This document shows, piece after piece, positions 47,093 through 55,558 of a DNA stretch of 64,000 bases. The stretch is from DASPKM01 sp963817075 (GTDB taxonomy: Bacteria > Bacteroidota > Bacteroidia > Chitinophagales > Chitinophagaceae): the NCBI GenBank assembly GCA_963817075.1, contig CAWFMT010000008.1, positions 124,001 to 188,000 of the forward strand, written 5' to 3'. The first letter of the stretch is position 1. Each line of letters begins with the position of its first letter. Under the pieces are notes generated by a model that was not told the DNA's origin, made no database searches, and worked only from the letters and a program-made list of their open reading frames with translations. The translations under genes and the position numbers were made by a program.

Positions 47093-47277
47093 TTGAAAAT
47101 TCTTTGTTACTTGTTTTTTGTTAATTGGAATTCTCGTAAAGGATTTAACAAATGAAGTTGGGCGTCATGATTTTTTTCGCCCCAAACCCTTTCCCATCAA
47201 GCGTTTTAGACAATGAAACCGTGTTTCACCATCCTGAAATGATTACAAACTTGATTTATACCTGCGCAAATCGTTTC

Positions 47278-47285
47278 TATATTTG
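47278..47285 (+). promoter_or_regulatory. Bacteroidetes-type -7 element
   Basis: TATATTTG matches the TAnnTTTG consensus for the Bacteroidota housekeeping sigma factor. A TTG about 25 bases upstream could be the -33 part, though the spacing is slightly long. It would drive the small secreted protein gene at 47423. Confidence 0.45.
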
Positions 47286-47422
47286 TCCTACCAAAGCAGA
47301 TCAGACAAAACCTCACCTTCTGATCAACATCATCTAACTGCCACTAAGATTGTTTGTCTCCCGGTTGCGATCCATCAGAATTTTCTTTGAAACCACTTTT
47401 TAAACTATTAAACATTACGATT

Positions 47423-47833
47423 ATGAAAAACACAACCAGGAAATTTGTGTCCGCAGGTCTCAGTTTATTTTTAGCGTTAGGAATTGCAACAGCATCTTTC
47501 GCTAACGGAGAACCCACAACCAAGACCGAGAAGTCGATTGAACTAAAATTCATAGGCAAAATTTCAAATCAGCCAGTATACATGTTAAATGTATCCAACC
47601 CAGTGCAGGAAGAATATGTTATCATCTTCAAGGATAGTTATGGAATAGTTCTTTATTCTGACGTTGTCAGAAAATCATCATTCACACAGAAATTTCAGAT
47701 CAATAGAGACGAAGTTGGTGATGAAATCATCAGAGTAGAAGTAAAGTCAAGATCAACTAAGACATCTGAAATCTTTACTATTGAGAGAAATCAGACAGTT
47801 GTTGAGGAAAATGTAGTGGCAAGGATTCAATAA
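47423..47833 (+). CDS. Small secreted beta-rich protein, unknown function
   Basis: 136 residues. ATG at 47423 (MKNTTRKFVSAGLSLFLALG) is preferred over one at 47354 because it gives a clean signal peptide ending at ASFA-NG. The mature 107 residues are predicted to be mostly strands (ELKFIGKISNQPVYMLNV, EYVIIFKDSYGIVLYSDVV, IIRVEVKSRS), ending EENVVARIQ. Such small one-domain proteins are common in Chitinophagaceae, but I cannot name a family. A monocistronic unit with its own promoter and a possible weak hairpin at 47858-47895. Confidence 0.75.
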   Translation: MKNTTRKFVSAGLSLFLALGIATASFANGEPTTKTEKSIELKFIGKISNQPVYMLNVSNPVQEEYVIIFKDSYGIVLYSDVVRKSSFTQKFQINRDEVGDEIIRVEVKSRSTKTSEIFTIERNQTVVEENVVARIQ

Positions 47834-48140
47834 CAATCTCCCAATCACATGAATTAATGCATGAGGATCAGGCTTAACCCTGGTTCTTGTGCATTTTGCT
47901 TTTGATACATTGTAACTGGCGTGAACATTTTCAGAATGTAAAATGAAAAAGTAAAACGACGTGAGTCGTGAATCGTGAGTCGTGAGATAAAACTCTCAAA
48001 CATTTATCAACCGCCAACCGCGTGCGCTAAAGCTATAGCGGTGGCGCAAGCTTTACTTCCGCCGCAGGGCTATGGAAGTCGAAGAGCGAAGGTGGTCAAA
48101 CAATCAAACAATCAAACATTCAAACCTCCCCCCCGATTAC
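47834..48140. other. Intergenic repeats of GTGAGTCGTGA and CAAACAAT words
   Basis: No gene. After the possible hairpin come a copy of the ATGTAAAATGAAAAAGTAAA word also present near 12480, a GTGAGTCGTGAATCGTGAG run (47960-47987), a GC-rich palindrome-like part (CTAAAGCTATAGCGGTGGCG) and tandem CAATCAAA words (48100-48124). This looks like accumulated repeat debris between two convergent genes. Confidence 0.5.
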
Positions 48141-48527
48141 CTACTCATATCCACTCTTGATCACAGTTTGAATCATTTTGAATCTGCCGTTTGCTTTAAT
48201 GAAATTGGGAGAGTGTGCAGGAATGATAATTCCTTGCCCGGCTTCAAGAAAATTGGAGATCTTATCGATAACTATCTCGGCCTTGCCTTCTATGATCTGT
48301 GCAAAGGTGTCAAAAGGAGAAGTCTTCTCAGTAAGCCCTTCGCCACTGTCAAATGACAATATGCTGATATTCCCTGTTGATTTTTTTATGATTGTCTTGA
48401 TCACCACAGAATTGGTCAGGTATTCGATTATTTCGACAATTATATGAGACTTTGATTTTTCCAGCTCTGCTTTGGGAGATGAATCTTCACTTGCCTGGGA
48501 ATTGTCATTGGGAATTTTGTTTTCCAT
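48141..48527 (-). CDS. Cupin domain protein
   Basis: 128 residues. The first 30 are acidic and low in complexity; residues about 35-128 form a single small beta-barrel cupin: ISILSFDSGEGLTEKTSPFD, FAQIIEGKAEIVIDK, LEAGQGIIIPAHSPNFIKA, MIQTVIK. The usual metal-binding histidines of motif 1 are largely replaced (GLTEKTSPFD), while motif 2 keeps PAHSPN. Close relatives are annotated as cupin-domain proteins with unknown ligand. It stands alone and converges on the small secreted protein gene. Confidence 0.8.
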   Translation of the reverse strand: MENKIPNDNSQASEDSSPKAELEKSKSHIIVEIIEYLTNSVVIKTIIKKSTGNISILSFDSGEGLTEKTSPFDTFAQIIEGKAEIVIDKISNFLEAGQGIIIPAHSPNFIKANGRFKMIQTVIKSGYE

Positions 48528-49236
48528 AAAAAATAAACCTTCAGAAATTTTTTGATCAATGAATGAGAAATTTCAAGTATGAAAAACAAGCTGAAAATCA
48601 ACCAATCTTAGTCCAAATATTTTATTAAGGAAAGCCAAAGTTAAGATGGTCAATCTCGTGCCTATTATACTATTGGAGTTTTCTCGTACATAATTCACAC
48701 ATCCAATGCAATGCCATTGGTTCAAAAAAAAAGCGTGAAGAAAAGAGGGAGTTACAAGCGAAAATCTCTCTCGTACTCAATTAAACTCAGAAGTGTATTG
48801 ATCCTCTTTTAATGATTTATTACAGCCAGTTTATAATGTCCGGCCTTTTCATTCTGTAGCCCAACAAAATATAGTTCCAGGTGAAATTGTCTTTTTCGGA
48901 GCGCAATCAAAGCCATCAAAAGGCCATGAATGAAGAGTAGAATGAACATCAACGGATACATTGTAGAATTCATAGATTTTTTTTACAGAGGCATTGTCAA
49001 GTTCAGTAAGCTACTCTTAAAAATCAGAACGTCCCCTTAAATATGTGAATTATGCAGCTTATTTAGGCTAATACTATGTTTTTAGGCTGAATAATGAGAG
49101 ATTTTACTAATTCCTTAACAGGGTTAAGGCAGAGACTTAAACCCCTGCATCTGCCTTTTTGAAACTGCATGGCAGGAAAATGGAGAAGAAAATCAATTTT
49201 CAAGATTTCAAATTTACCCTTGGTTTTCTTTCACTA
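48528..49236. other. Gene-poor region with one small ORF
   Basis: About 700 bp between the cupin gene and a receiver gene, both on the minus strand. Apart from the small membrane-peptide ORF at 48809-48973 I see no gene or clear hairpin. Confidence 0.4.
48809..48973 (-). CDS. Possible small membrane-anchored protein (54 residues)
   Basis: An open frame from ATG 48973 codes for one hydrophobic helix (MYPLMFILLFIHGLLMALIA), then a basic turn (LRKRQF) and a soluble tail (HLELYFVGLQNEKAGHYKLA) resembling the first helix pair of a TPR unit. Membrane topology and amphipathic tail make it look real, but length and isolation leave doubt. It may be a truncated version of a longer helix-plus-TPR protein. 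Confidence 0.45.
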   Translation of the reverse strand: MNSTMYPLMFILLFIHGLLMALIALRKRQFHLELYFVGLQNEKAGHYKLAVINH

Positions 49237-49722
49237 TTATGCTGTTCGGCTCATAGATTTAGATTCACGCTGATCGAATTGAACACCTGAACCAAGAGAG
49301 AAAACTCCTGGAATTCTTTTTCCAATTTTTTCACGCCAATTGGATGCAAAGAGGGTTTTCACCATACCGTCAAGATTATTCATATCATCTCCTTTCAGTA
49401 GATGCATATCTGCTCCAAGGTCCATCGATAATTTTATTTCATCTGTAGAATTCGAACCGGAACACATAATGACCATGGTTTCATCCAGGCTCCTTTTCAT
49501 CCTAATATGTCTCAATGCATCAAAACCATCTTTTTTAGGCATGTTGATGTCTAAAAAAATAACCTGCGGGCTGACACTATCCAATATGGAGATTAACTGC
49601 TCACCATTTGGAACAGCTATAACCGTCAATTCAATTGGCAGTCTCAATAGCACTTCAAGTAGGAAAAGGGAATCTTCCGGATCGTCGTCCGCGAGTATGA
49701 TAGTTGTTGGAATAGAATTCAT
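49237..49722 (-). CDS. Response regulator, single receiver domain
   Basis: 161 residues. Receiver features: ILADDDPEDS (acidic cluster, residues 9-15), VIFLDINMPKKDGFDAL (phosphoacceptor Asp near 57), MCSGSN (Ser/Thr position) and MHLLKGDD (Lys). The DDDPEDSLFLLE start is typical of the Rcp1-like group that partners with bacteriophytochrome-type or hybrid kinases. A 35-residue tail with no domain follows. There is no kinase gene nearby. Confidence 0.88.
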   Translation of the reverse strand: MNSIPTTIILADDDPEDSLFLLEVLLRLPIELTVIAVPNGEQLISILDSVSPQVIFLDINMPKKDGFDALRHIRMKRSLDETMVIMCSGSNSTDEIKLSMDLGADMHLLKGDDMNNLDGMVKTLFASNWREKIGKRIPGVFSLGSGVQFDQRESKSMSRTA

Positions 49723-49955
49723 ACAATCAATTTAAGAGGAGGTCAAAAGCTGTTTTGGTTCAAGGAATCTGGAGGTGCCTTTCTATAAGCCGGGGAATTC
49801 GGGGTTCACAAATAATCCTGCATGAAGTTGGGAAATCTCACTAACCCTATCAGTATACAATTAAAGAATTATAGTGCATAATTCACAGGTGGTTGAGTTC
49901 GGTAACCAATCAAAAACTTAAATGAGCTTCAGTCCAATTAGTAATCTTACGAATA

Positions 49956-50516
49956 TTAAAGATTATCGTGAGCCTTGAACCTGTTGTTCTTGAGGTCTTT
50001 GAAGTGAGAGGCAGTCAAGCCAGTCACTTTCTTGAATTGCTTAGACAGGTGGGATGCGCTGCTGTAATTCATTTTAAAGGCTATTTGGCTGATAGTTAAT
50101 TCATCGTAAACTAAAAGCTCTTTTACTTTTTCAATTTTATGGGAGATTATATAATGCTCAAGCGTGATCCCCTGTGTTAGGGCAAAAAGATTAGAAAGAT
50201 AGGTGTAATCATATTTAAGTTTAGTAGAAAGGAAATGAGAGAATTTAACATTCAGCGCTTCATCAGTATAATGAATTTGTTCAATTACGATTGTCTTTAT
50301 TTTCTCAATCAACTGGCTCTTCTTATCATCCATGATCTCAAGTCCATACTTTTTCAAACCAAAATCCAGATCACTCACTTGTTTTAATGTAACAGGATCT
50401 CTAATAATGACCTCACCCAATTCTACGGATTCGTGAAAAAGCCCTAGCCGCTCTACTTCTGACTTTACAACCAGCTTGCATCTTAAACAAACCATATTCT
50501 TAATGTACAATTTCAC
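49956..50516 (-). CDS. HMA-like domain fused to AraC-type DNA-binding domain
   Basis: 186 residues. The N-terminus (1-70) resembles a heavy-metal-associated domain: MKLYIKNMVCLRCKLVVKSE, with a C-x-x-C pair at residues 10 and 13, then two short strands. A linker helix leads to an AraC-family double helix-turn-helix (about 85-180), including LSNLFALTQGITLEHYII and LTISQIAFKMNYSSASHLSK and ending FKKVTGLTASHFK. AraC proteins normally sense sugars or peptides; this short form would instead sense a metal or thiol through the C-x-x-C site (inference). Related small proteins are common in Sphingobacteriia and Chitinophagia. No metal-transport gene is adjacent. Confidence 0.85.
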   Translation of the reverse strand: MKLYIKNMVCLRCKLVVKSEVERLGLFHESVELGEVIIRDPVTLKQVSDLDFGLKKYGLEIMDDKKSQLIEKIKTIVIEQIHYTDEALNVKFSHFLSTKLKYDYTYLSNLFALTQGITLEHYIISHKIEKVKELLVYDELTISQIAFKMNYSSASHLSKQFKKVTGLTASHFKDLKNNRFKAHDNL

Positions 50517-50683
50517 GTACTTGTTTTTCGGGTGGAGCTGGCAGTTAGGAAAAAGAACTCAATGAGGCAGAAAAGCAATTAAAGATAGGTAATTGCATAC
50601 GGTTGTTAACTATGCCAGATTAAATACAAAACCCCTGAATTGGTTAATTATTCAGAGGTCAAGTATAAAGCAGGGGATAATAA

Positions 50684-51325
50684 CTATGATTTACGTTGGC
50701 TCACCAGAACTGCCAGGGCTTGTTTTTGTTTTTCAACCTCGCCATTCTGTTTTTCCTGGTCTTGTTTATTTCCTTCTATTTTACGGTCAATATCAGATCT
50801 TCTCTTTGCAAGATCGCCGGCATCATCTATGATTGATTTTGCTTTTTTCTCTTCTTTGCTGATCAGATCATTTTGAGCCTTTATTCGTAATTCCAGATTA
50901 TAGGCTTCCATAACAGGCATCAGGCTATTCAGAAATTCCTTCGCCTTATCCATTCCAAAATTCGAACCCGGATTACGGTTGGCAATATCTTCATTTGGAA
51001 CACCTACCATTAAGGAGATCGTTGACTGATCCTTTTCACTCCTGTTGGTCCGCTCAACCTTGAAATACAAATCAGCATTGATACTATCGTTTGGATTTAA
51101 CTGCGTATTTCTAAAAGTTTTGAAACCTTTAATATCAGTTCCTGTTGATCCTTTTTTCGAGAGATATTCTCCCATCACTGCATTTACCATATCGGGTGAA
51201 TAAGGAAGGACTATAATAGCAGCTGATTGCTGTTTCTTCTGATATGTTACCACACCTTCCGTTGCTTGCGCAATCAGGAAATTTGCACTTAGTAACATCA
51301 AAATAATGAACATGATCTTCTTCAT
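50684..51325 (-). CDS. Secreted coiled-coil protein, unknown function
   Basis: 213 residues. The signal peptide ends at FLIAQ (about residue 19). The first 100 mature residues start EGVVTYQKKQQSAAIIVLPY, a GLPGLI-like opening in which an early strand reads G.v.Y. The second half (about 130-205) is strongly helical and charged, with heptads (ISKEEKKAKSIIDDAGDLAK, RKIEGNKQDQEKQNGEVEKQ), so a coiled coil is likely. I cannot assign a function. It stands alone between the HMA-AraC gene and the FAS1 gene. Confidence 0.75.
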   Translation of the reverse strand: MKKIMFIILMLLSANFLIAQATEGVVTYQKKQQSAAIIVLPYSPDMVNAVMGEYLSKKGSTGTDIKGFKTFRNTQLNPNDSINADLYFKVERTNRSEKDQSTISLMVGVPNEDIANRNPGSNFGMDKAKEFLNSLMPVMEAYNLELRIKAQNDLISKEEKKAKSIIDDAGDLAKRRSDIDRKIEGNKQDQEKQNGEVEKQKQALAVLVSQRKS

Positions 51326-51479
51326 ATAACTTTTTGAATTTTTAGTATAAAGGGATTCTCCGCCGCGAAAAACGGGGTTGAAAGTTCCGGGTTTCGTGTT
51401 TGGAGTTTCGAGTTAAACCTAAAACACGATGCGAAACGCGAGTTCCGTCGCGGCAAAAAAATAATGATTAAAAAAGATA

Positions 51480-51890
51480 TTAATTCTTAAGAACGACAGT
51501 ATCCAGAAAATGTATCACTCCATTGGATGTGGGGACATCCCGATTTTCAATTTTAGATCCTGCAACTGAAACGCGATTCTCTTTTACCTGTATCAATAGT
51601 TCTACGCCGTTGACAGTTGTAAGTTTTTCACCATCTTTTAGGTCCTTGTAACTGATCTTTCCAGCAACTATGTGGCCATTTAGAACTTGTTCCAATTCAG
51701 TGAGATTATCAGGTTTCAACATGTTTTCAAACCTACCTTTCTCCAATTTTGTAAAAGCAAGGTCTGAAGGGGCAAAAACTGTCCATGGACCTGTACCGCT
51801 TAAGAATTTGTCCAGGCCTGAGGCAATAATTCCCTTCTTTAATGTGGTTGTGTTCTTGTTAGCATTAACTACTTGTGTAATATTTGACAT
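51480..51890 (-). CDS. Fasciclin (FAS1) domain protein without signal peptide
   Basis: 136 residues forming a single FAS1 domain: TVFAPSDLAFTKLEKG is the H1 motif, GHIVAGKISYKDL the central part, and TSNGVIHFLDTVVLKN the H2 motif. FAS1 domains usually mediate adhesion outside the cell, but this protein starts MSNITQVVNANKNTTTLKKG with no signal peptide, as in a group of short bacterial FAS1 proteins that seem cytoplasmic. ATG at 51890 is the only fitting start. Role unknown. Confidence 0.88.
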   Translation of the reverse strand: MSNITQVVNANKNTTTLKKGIIASGLDKFLSGTGPWTVFAPSDLAFTKLEKGRFENMLKPDNLTELEQVLNGHIVAGKISYKDLKDGEKLTTVNGVELLIQVKENRVSVAGSKIENRDVPTSNGVIHFLDTVVLKN

Positions 51891-52067
51891 TATGACGTTT
51901 TACGTACTGGTAGAATAACCGGCAGGTAGGTAAGATAGACTTAAACAGCCGCTATTGGTGTTAATGGCTAGCTTTTATTAATTAGAGTTACAGCAGTACT
52001 AAGGGTTTATATCAGGATATTAACAGCGAATAGTCGTCCGCTAAATTTAATAAGCGTAGATTGTAGG

Positions 52068-52403
52068 ATGTTCAGAAGGTATAAAATCTCAATATCCGTA
52101 AAAGAAGATGCTGCTCAACTTGCCGACAATATTCCCAAAGAATTTGGTTGTTCAATCTCCGAACCCAGTAACTGGATACAAAGAGGTACAACCACAGAAA
52201 GAGGCTTGACAGTCCTTAATGGTAAGGGAACGGAAATCAAATCATTCATCTTCAAGCATCAGCCATTCTTCAATCCTGATACAGAAAGGACTTTGAAAGA
52301 AGAAAACGAGATCGAAACTTTTGTTTATGAATCTCTTGCTGAGCATTATTCACTGGAAACCGGCCAGGTGAAGATTGTTGTTAAGAAAGACACTAAAGTC
52401 TAA
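52068..52403 (+). CDS. Conserved-looking small protein, unknown function
   Basis: 111 residues, soluble, no signal peptide. It begins MFRRYKISISVKEDAAQLAD and continues with alternating strands and helices (KSFIFKHQPFFNPDTERTLK, ENEIETFVYESLAEHYSLET, GQVKIVVKKD). I recognise no family. Codon use and composition match the neighbours, and the frame fills the space between two other single genes, so it is probably real. Confidence 0.65.
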   Translation: MFRRYKISISVKEDAAQLADNIPKEFGCSISEPSNWIQRGTTTERGLTVLNGKGTEIKSFIFKHQPFFNPDTERTLKEENEIETFVYESLAEHYSLETGQVKIVVKKDTKV

Positions 52404-52430
52404 GATCAGCGAATCCCGAAGTAGATAAGG

Positions 52431-52513
52431 AATTATCCGCCAAGAAACAAAGACGCAACGTTTCGCCAGATTTACTATGCGAATAATTGCGTCTTCACGT
52501 CCTTGCGGTTAAA
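52431..52513. repeat. Copy of the dispersed TTAACCGCC palindromic element
   Basis: Left arm ATTATCCGCCAAGAAACAAA and right arm ending CGTCCTTGCGGTTAAATA form an imperfect palindrome of about 80 bp between convergent genes. It matches the copies at 55453 and 61627. Confidence 0.75.
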
Positions 52514-52531
52514 TAATATTCTATTCCCTGA

Positions 52532-53038
52532 TTAATTTTTCCTGGCGGTATCTGCAGGATTCATCTGCCCCATCATCTTCATCATTTCTCTCATTTCCAT
52601 GTAAGACCAATGCTCTACTGCCTTCCCGTCCTTAAATCTAACCACTTCGATAGCTTTCATATCATAAGGACCTGCTGGCATTCCTATATCTCCCTTACTT
52701 GTTCCTGAGTAATGCTGTAGTGCAAATACATAATCATCATCGGCCAGTTCCTTGACCACTTCCATCTTCATATCGGTATTTACCTGATGCATGCGGGTGA
52801 TAAATGCCTTTAGACTATCTCTCCCCATATCACCACGGTCAGTATGGTCAACAAAATCACTTGCGACAACACTATCAATCATGCTGACATCCCCAGTTTC
52901 AAATGCCTTGTTGACAATATGGGATGCTTCAAGGTTTTTTTGGGCTTTTGTGTTTGCTTCCGAACCAACCTTTGTTTCATCATTACAGGAAATAAATATG
53001 AACGTAGTGAGGGCGGCAAAGAGAAAAAGCTTTTTCAT
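52532..53038 (-). CDS. SnoaL-like/ester-cyclase-type lipoprotein
   Basis: 168 residues. The lipoprotein signal peptide has the lipobox FISC-ND (Cys18). Residues about 35-145 form a SnoaL-like (NTF2) fold: ASHIVNKAFETGDVSMIDSV, FVDHTDRGDMGRDSLKAFI, YVFALQHYSGT, KAIEVVRFKDGKAVEHWSYM. Such proteins are annotated as ester cyclases or nuclear transport factor 2 family proteins; the catalytic role is usually unknown. The C-terminus is methionine-rich (MMKMMGQMN). A monocistronic unit, likely anchored in the periplasm or outer membrane. Confidence 0.85.
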   Translation of the reverse strand: MKKLFLFAALTTFIFISCNDETKVGSEANTKAQKNLEASHIVNKAFETGDVSMIDSVVASDFVDHTDRGDMGRDSLKAFITRMHQVNTDMKMEVVKELADDDYVFALQHYSGTSKGDIGMPAGPYDMKAIEVVRFKDGKAVEHWSYMEMREMMKMMGQMNPADTARKN

Positions 53039-53345
53039 AATTCATGTTTTGATTAAAGATGTAAGAAAAAAATCAGCTTCAAAATGATGTATAATTTCAA
53101 GAAGATTGCAAGGTAGAATGTTTCCTGAAATGGAAAAAATATTACGAAGCCATAAACCATATGCGGTTGGATCTTCACTGCTATCTTTATCGATGATACC
53201 CGTTTAGGGTTTAGGTGTTTAGGGATTAGTCTAATCAACCATTCAACTAATCAACTATTTAACTCCTTCGTTCCTAATTCTTAATTCCTAATTACCAATT
53301 CCTACATATTTTCGGGTTGACAAACAAGACTTTAATCCTTAAAAT
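53039..53345. other. Intergenic region with low-complexity repeats
   Basis: About 300 bp between divergent genes. From 53200 to 53305 it is made of near-repeats such as GTTTAGGG, CAACTAATCAACTATT and TTCCTAATTC, like other spacers here. No gene seen; a promoter for the VOC gene is expected near 53315-53345. Confidence 0.45.
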
Positions 53346-53729
53346 ATGTCTGATAATTCAAAGATTCCCCCAAATTACCAAACGGTAATGCCTTACCTGA
53401 TCATCAATGAAGCCAGCAATTTTATTGGGTTTATGAAGGAGGTTTTTGGAGCTGTGGAAACCCATAAGACCATGCGCGATCCCAATACGATCATGCATGG
53501 AGAAATTATGATTGGAGGAAGTACAATCATGTTTGCGGATACAACAGATAAGATCGATCCAAGCAATGCGGGATTGTTTATTTATGTTGACGATGCGGAT
53601 GTATGCTATACCAAAGCAATTGCGAATGGAGCCCGTTCCATAAATGAGTTATCTGATCAACCTTATGGTCGCACAGGGGGAATACTTGACCCATTTGGAA
53701 ACACCTGGTGGATCACTTCTTTAAAATGA
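53346..53729 (+). CDS. VOC family protein (glyoxalase/PhnB-like)
   Basis: 127 residues in one vicinal-oxygen-chelate unit of the PhnB/YcjS-like sort: VMPYLIINEASNFIGFMKEV (first beta-alpha unit), HGEIMIGGSTIMFAD and GLFIYVDDADVCYTKAIANG, ending with the signature YGRTGGILDPFGNTWWI. The likely metal ligands are the His before GEIMIGG and the acidic side chains. Members include resistance proteins and enzymes of unknown substrate; no specific function can be assigned. The stop overlaps a run of upstream codons of the next frame, but the next gene probably starts at 53789. Confidence 0.9.
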   Translation: MSDNSKIPPNYQTVMPYLIINEASNFIGFMKEVFGAVETHKTMRDPNTIMHGEIMIGGSTIMFADTTDKIDPSNAGLFIYVDDADVCYTKAIANGARSINELSDQPYGRTGGILDPFGNTWWITSLK

Positions 53730-53788
53730 ATACTTCCATTAGTTTTTACACTATAAATTCATTATACAATAAAAATCACATTAGTCTT

Positions 53789-55447
53789 ATGTATAAGAAC
53801 ACTCTCCTGCCAATAGGAATTTTTATTTCGTTCTGCATTTCCTGTAACAATGCCTCTAATGAACCAGAAACATCGGGTGGCGAAAATAAAACGGAGGCTT
53901 CCTACATACAGAATCGCATCGCAAGCTATGCCACAGTAAAACTGAACGCAGATATTTCCATGCTATCTCCCAGAGAAAAACAGTTGCTTCCACTACTGAT
54001 ACAAGCTGCTGATATCATGGACAGCTTGTTTTGGATGCAGACCTATTCTAAAAAGGATAGTCTTTGGAATGCGATCCAGGATGCAGACATCAGGAAATTC
54101 TTCCTTATAAATTATGGACCCTGGGATAGACTAAATAACGATACCCCATTTATTCCTGGTATCGGTACAAAACCATTGGGAGCGGGATTCTATCCTTCAG
54201 ATATGACGAAGGAAGAGCTGGAAAAATCCGGACTTGCCGATAAGCTTGGGCAGTATTCAATGATCAGGAGAGATAGTACAGGGAAGCTTCAATCAATCCC
54301 GTATCATATTGCTTATCGGGATCAATTGGAAAGAGCATCGGCCTTACTAAAACAAGCCGCAGCCCTGGCTGACGAACCGGGCCTAAAGAAATATTTATCG
54401 CTCAGAGCGATCTCTTTATTAACTGATAACTACACCGCCAGTGATATTGCATGGATGGACATGAAGAACAACAGGATTGATGTGATCATTGGACCAATTG
54501 AAAACTATGAAGACGCATTATACAATGCACGAAATGCCTATGAAGCATATGTACTAATAAAGGATACTGCCTGGAGTTCGCGATTGGCTAAATATGCACC
54601 GATGCTGCCGGATTTACAAAAGGGACTTCCGGTAGAGGAGAAATATAAAAGTGAAAAGCCAGGAACCTCCTCGGAATTGAATGCTTATGATGTTCTCTAT
54701 TATGCAGGACATTCAAATACTGGAGGGAAAACGATTGCTGTAAACCTTCCAAATGATGAGGAACTTCAAAAGACCAAAGGCACACGTAGATCACAATTGA
54801 AAAATGCGATGAGGGCCAAGTTTGATCAGATCATGATGCCCATCTCAACTGAGTTGATCGATCCTTCACAACTGGACAGAATAAAATTTGATGCCTTCTT
54901 TTCAAATGTAATGTTCCATGAAGTAGCGCATGGACTTGGAATTAAAAGCACGGTGAATGGTAAAGGAACTGTGAGATCTGCCTTGCAAGAGCAAGGTTCC
55001 TGGCTGGAAGAGGAAAAGGCTGACATCCTGGGATTATACATGATCGTGAAATTGTTTGAAAAGGGAGAGTTGACCGGAAACCTTGAAGAGTATTATACCA
55101 CTTTTATGGCAGGGATTTTAAGATCGGTTCGATTCAGCGCTGCCGATGCGCATGGAAAGGCCAACATGGTCACATTTAATTTTTTCCAGGAGAAGGGAGC
55201 TTTCGAAAGAACTTCAAATGGTCACTATAAAGTGAACTATGAAAAATTTCGCACGGCAATGAACGACCTGAGTAATTTGATCCTGACCATTCAGGGTAAT
55301 GGAGATAAGGTAGCTGCGGAAAAATTGGTTAAGGAGAAAGGTATTGTAAATCCAACATTGAAATCAGACCTGGATCGGTTGCAGGCTAAGGGCATCCCTG
55401 TGGATATAGTTTTCGAACAGGGGATAGATGTTTTGGGATTGCAGTGA
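53789..55447 (+). CDS. Peptidase M49-like zinc metalloprotein, lipoprotein
   Basis: 552 residues from ATG 53789, chosen because it gives a lipoprotein signal peptide (MYKNTLLPIGIFISFCISC-NN). The protein resembles the M49 dipeptidyl-peptidase III group, in particular the branch that occurs as the second domain of plant Nudix hydrolase 3. Zinc site: HEVAHGLG (His377, Glu378, His381), then EEEKADILGL near 406-415 with the third ligand Glu. Classical DPP III has HExxxH, so the spacing differs by one residue. Other family segments are FLINYGPWDRLNND near 110 and NRIDVIIGPIENYEDALY near 228-245. Probably an exported peptidase; substrates unknown. Likely transcribed with or just after the VOC gene. 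Confidence 0.8.
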   Translation: MYKNTLLPIGIFISFCISCNNASNEPETSGGENKTEASYIQNRIASYATVKLNADISMLSPREKQLLPLLIQAADIMDSLFWMQTYSKKDSLWNAIQDADIRKFFLINYGPWDRLNNDTPFIPGIGTKPLGAGFYPSDMTKEELEKSGLADKLGQYSMIRRDSTGKLQSIPYHIAYRDQLERASALLKQAAALADEPGLKKYLSLRAISLLTDNYTASDIAWMDMKNNRIDVIIGPIENYEDALYNARNAYEAYVLIKDTAWSSRLAKYAPMLPDLQKGLPVEEKYKSEKPGTSSELNAYDVLYYAGHSNTGGKTIAVNLPNDEELQKTKGTRRSQLKNAMRAKFDQIMMPISTELIDPSQLDRIKFDAFFSNVMFHEVAHGLGIKSTVNGKGTVRSALQEQGSWLEEEKADILGLYMIVKLFEKGELTGNLEEYYTTFMAGILRSVRFSAADAHGKANMVTFNFFQEKGAFERTSNGHYKVNYEKFRTAMNDLSNLILTIQGNGDKVAAEKLVKEKGIVNPTLKSDLDRLQAKGIPVDIVFEQGIDVLGLQ

Positions 55448-55452
55448 GTTGA

Positions 55453-55532
55453 TTAACCGCCAAGGCGCAATGACGCAAAGGAACGCAAGGAATTCTTTGC
55501 GAAACCTAGCGTCCTTCCGTCCTGGCGGTTAA
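55453..55532. repeat. Full copy of the dispersed TTAACCGCC palindromic element
   Basis: 80-bp imperfect palindrome. The left arm starts TTAACCGCCAAGGCGCAATG and the right arm ends CCGTCCTGGCGGTTAA. The centre is AAGGAATTCTTTGCG. It starts 6 bp after the M49-like gene, between convergent genes, so it might also act as a terminator. Confidence 0.8.
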
Positions 55533-55558
55533 ATTAGTTGTGTATGATCCGAGAGGGG

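Larger units (their letters stand above)
46922..47422. other. Intergenic region after the exopolysaccharide operon
   Basis: 500 bp without a convincing gene. The first 130 bp are low-complexity runs of AATTCC/TTCCAAA words, like other spacers in this window. A hairpin terminator (47068) and a TAnnTTTG promoter element (47278) follow. If that promoter is used, the next gene has a 5' leader of about 130 bases. Confidence 0.5.

Noticed and set aside
47152..47337. 61-codon frame upstream of the small secreted protein
   Set aside because: It covers the best promoter element in the region and shows no protein-like features.
18780..50510. Shared GTAC-containing words upstream of several genes as an operator
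   Set aside because: The words (AAGTACTTGTACATT near 18780, GTACAATTTCACGTAC near 50500) are short and not alike beyond GTAC; chance is likely.
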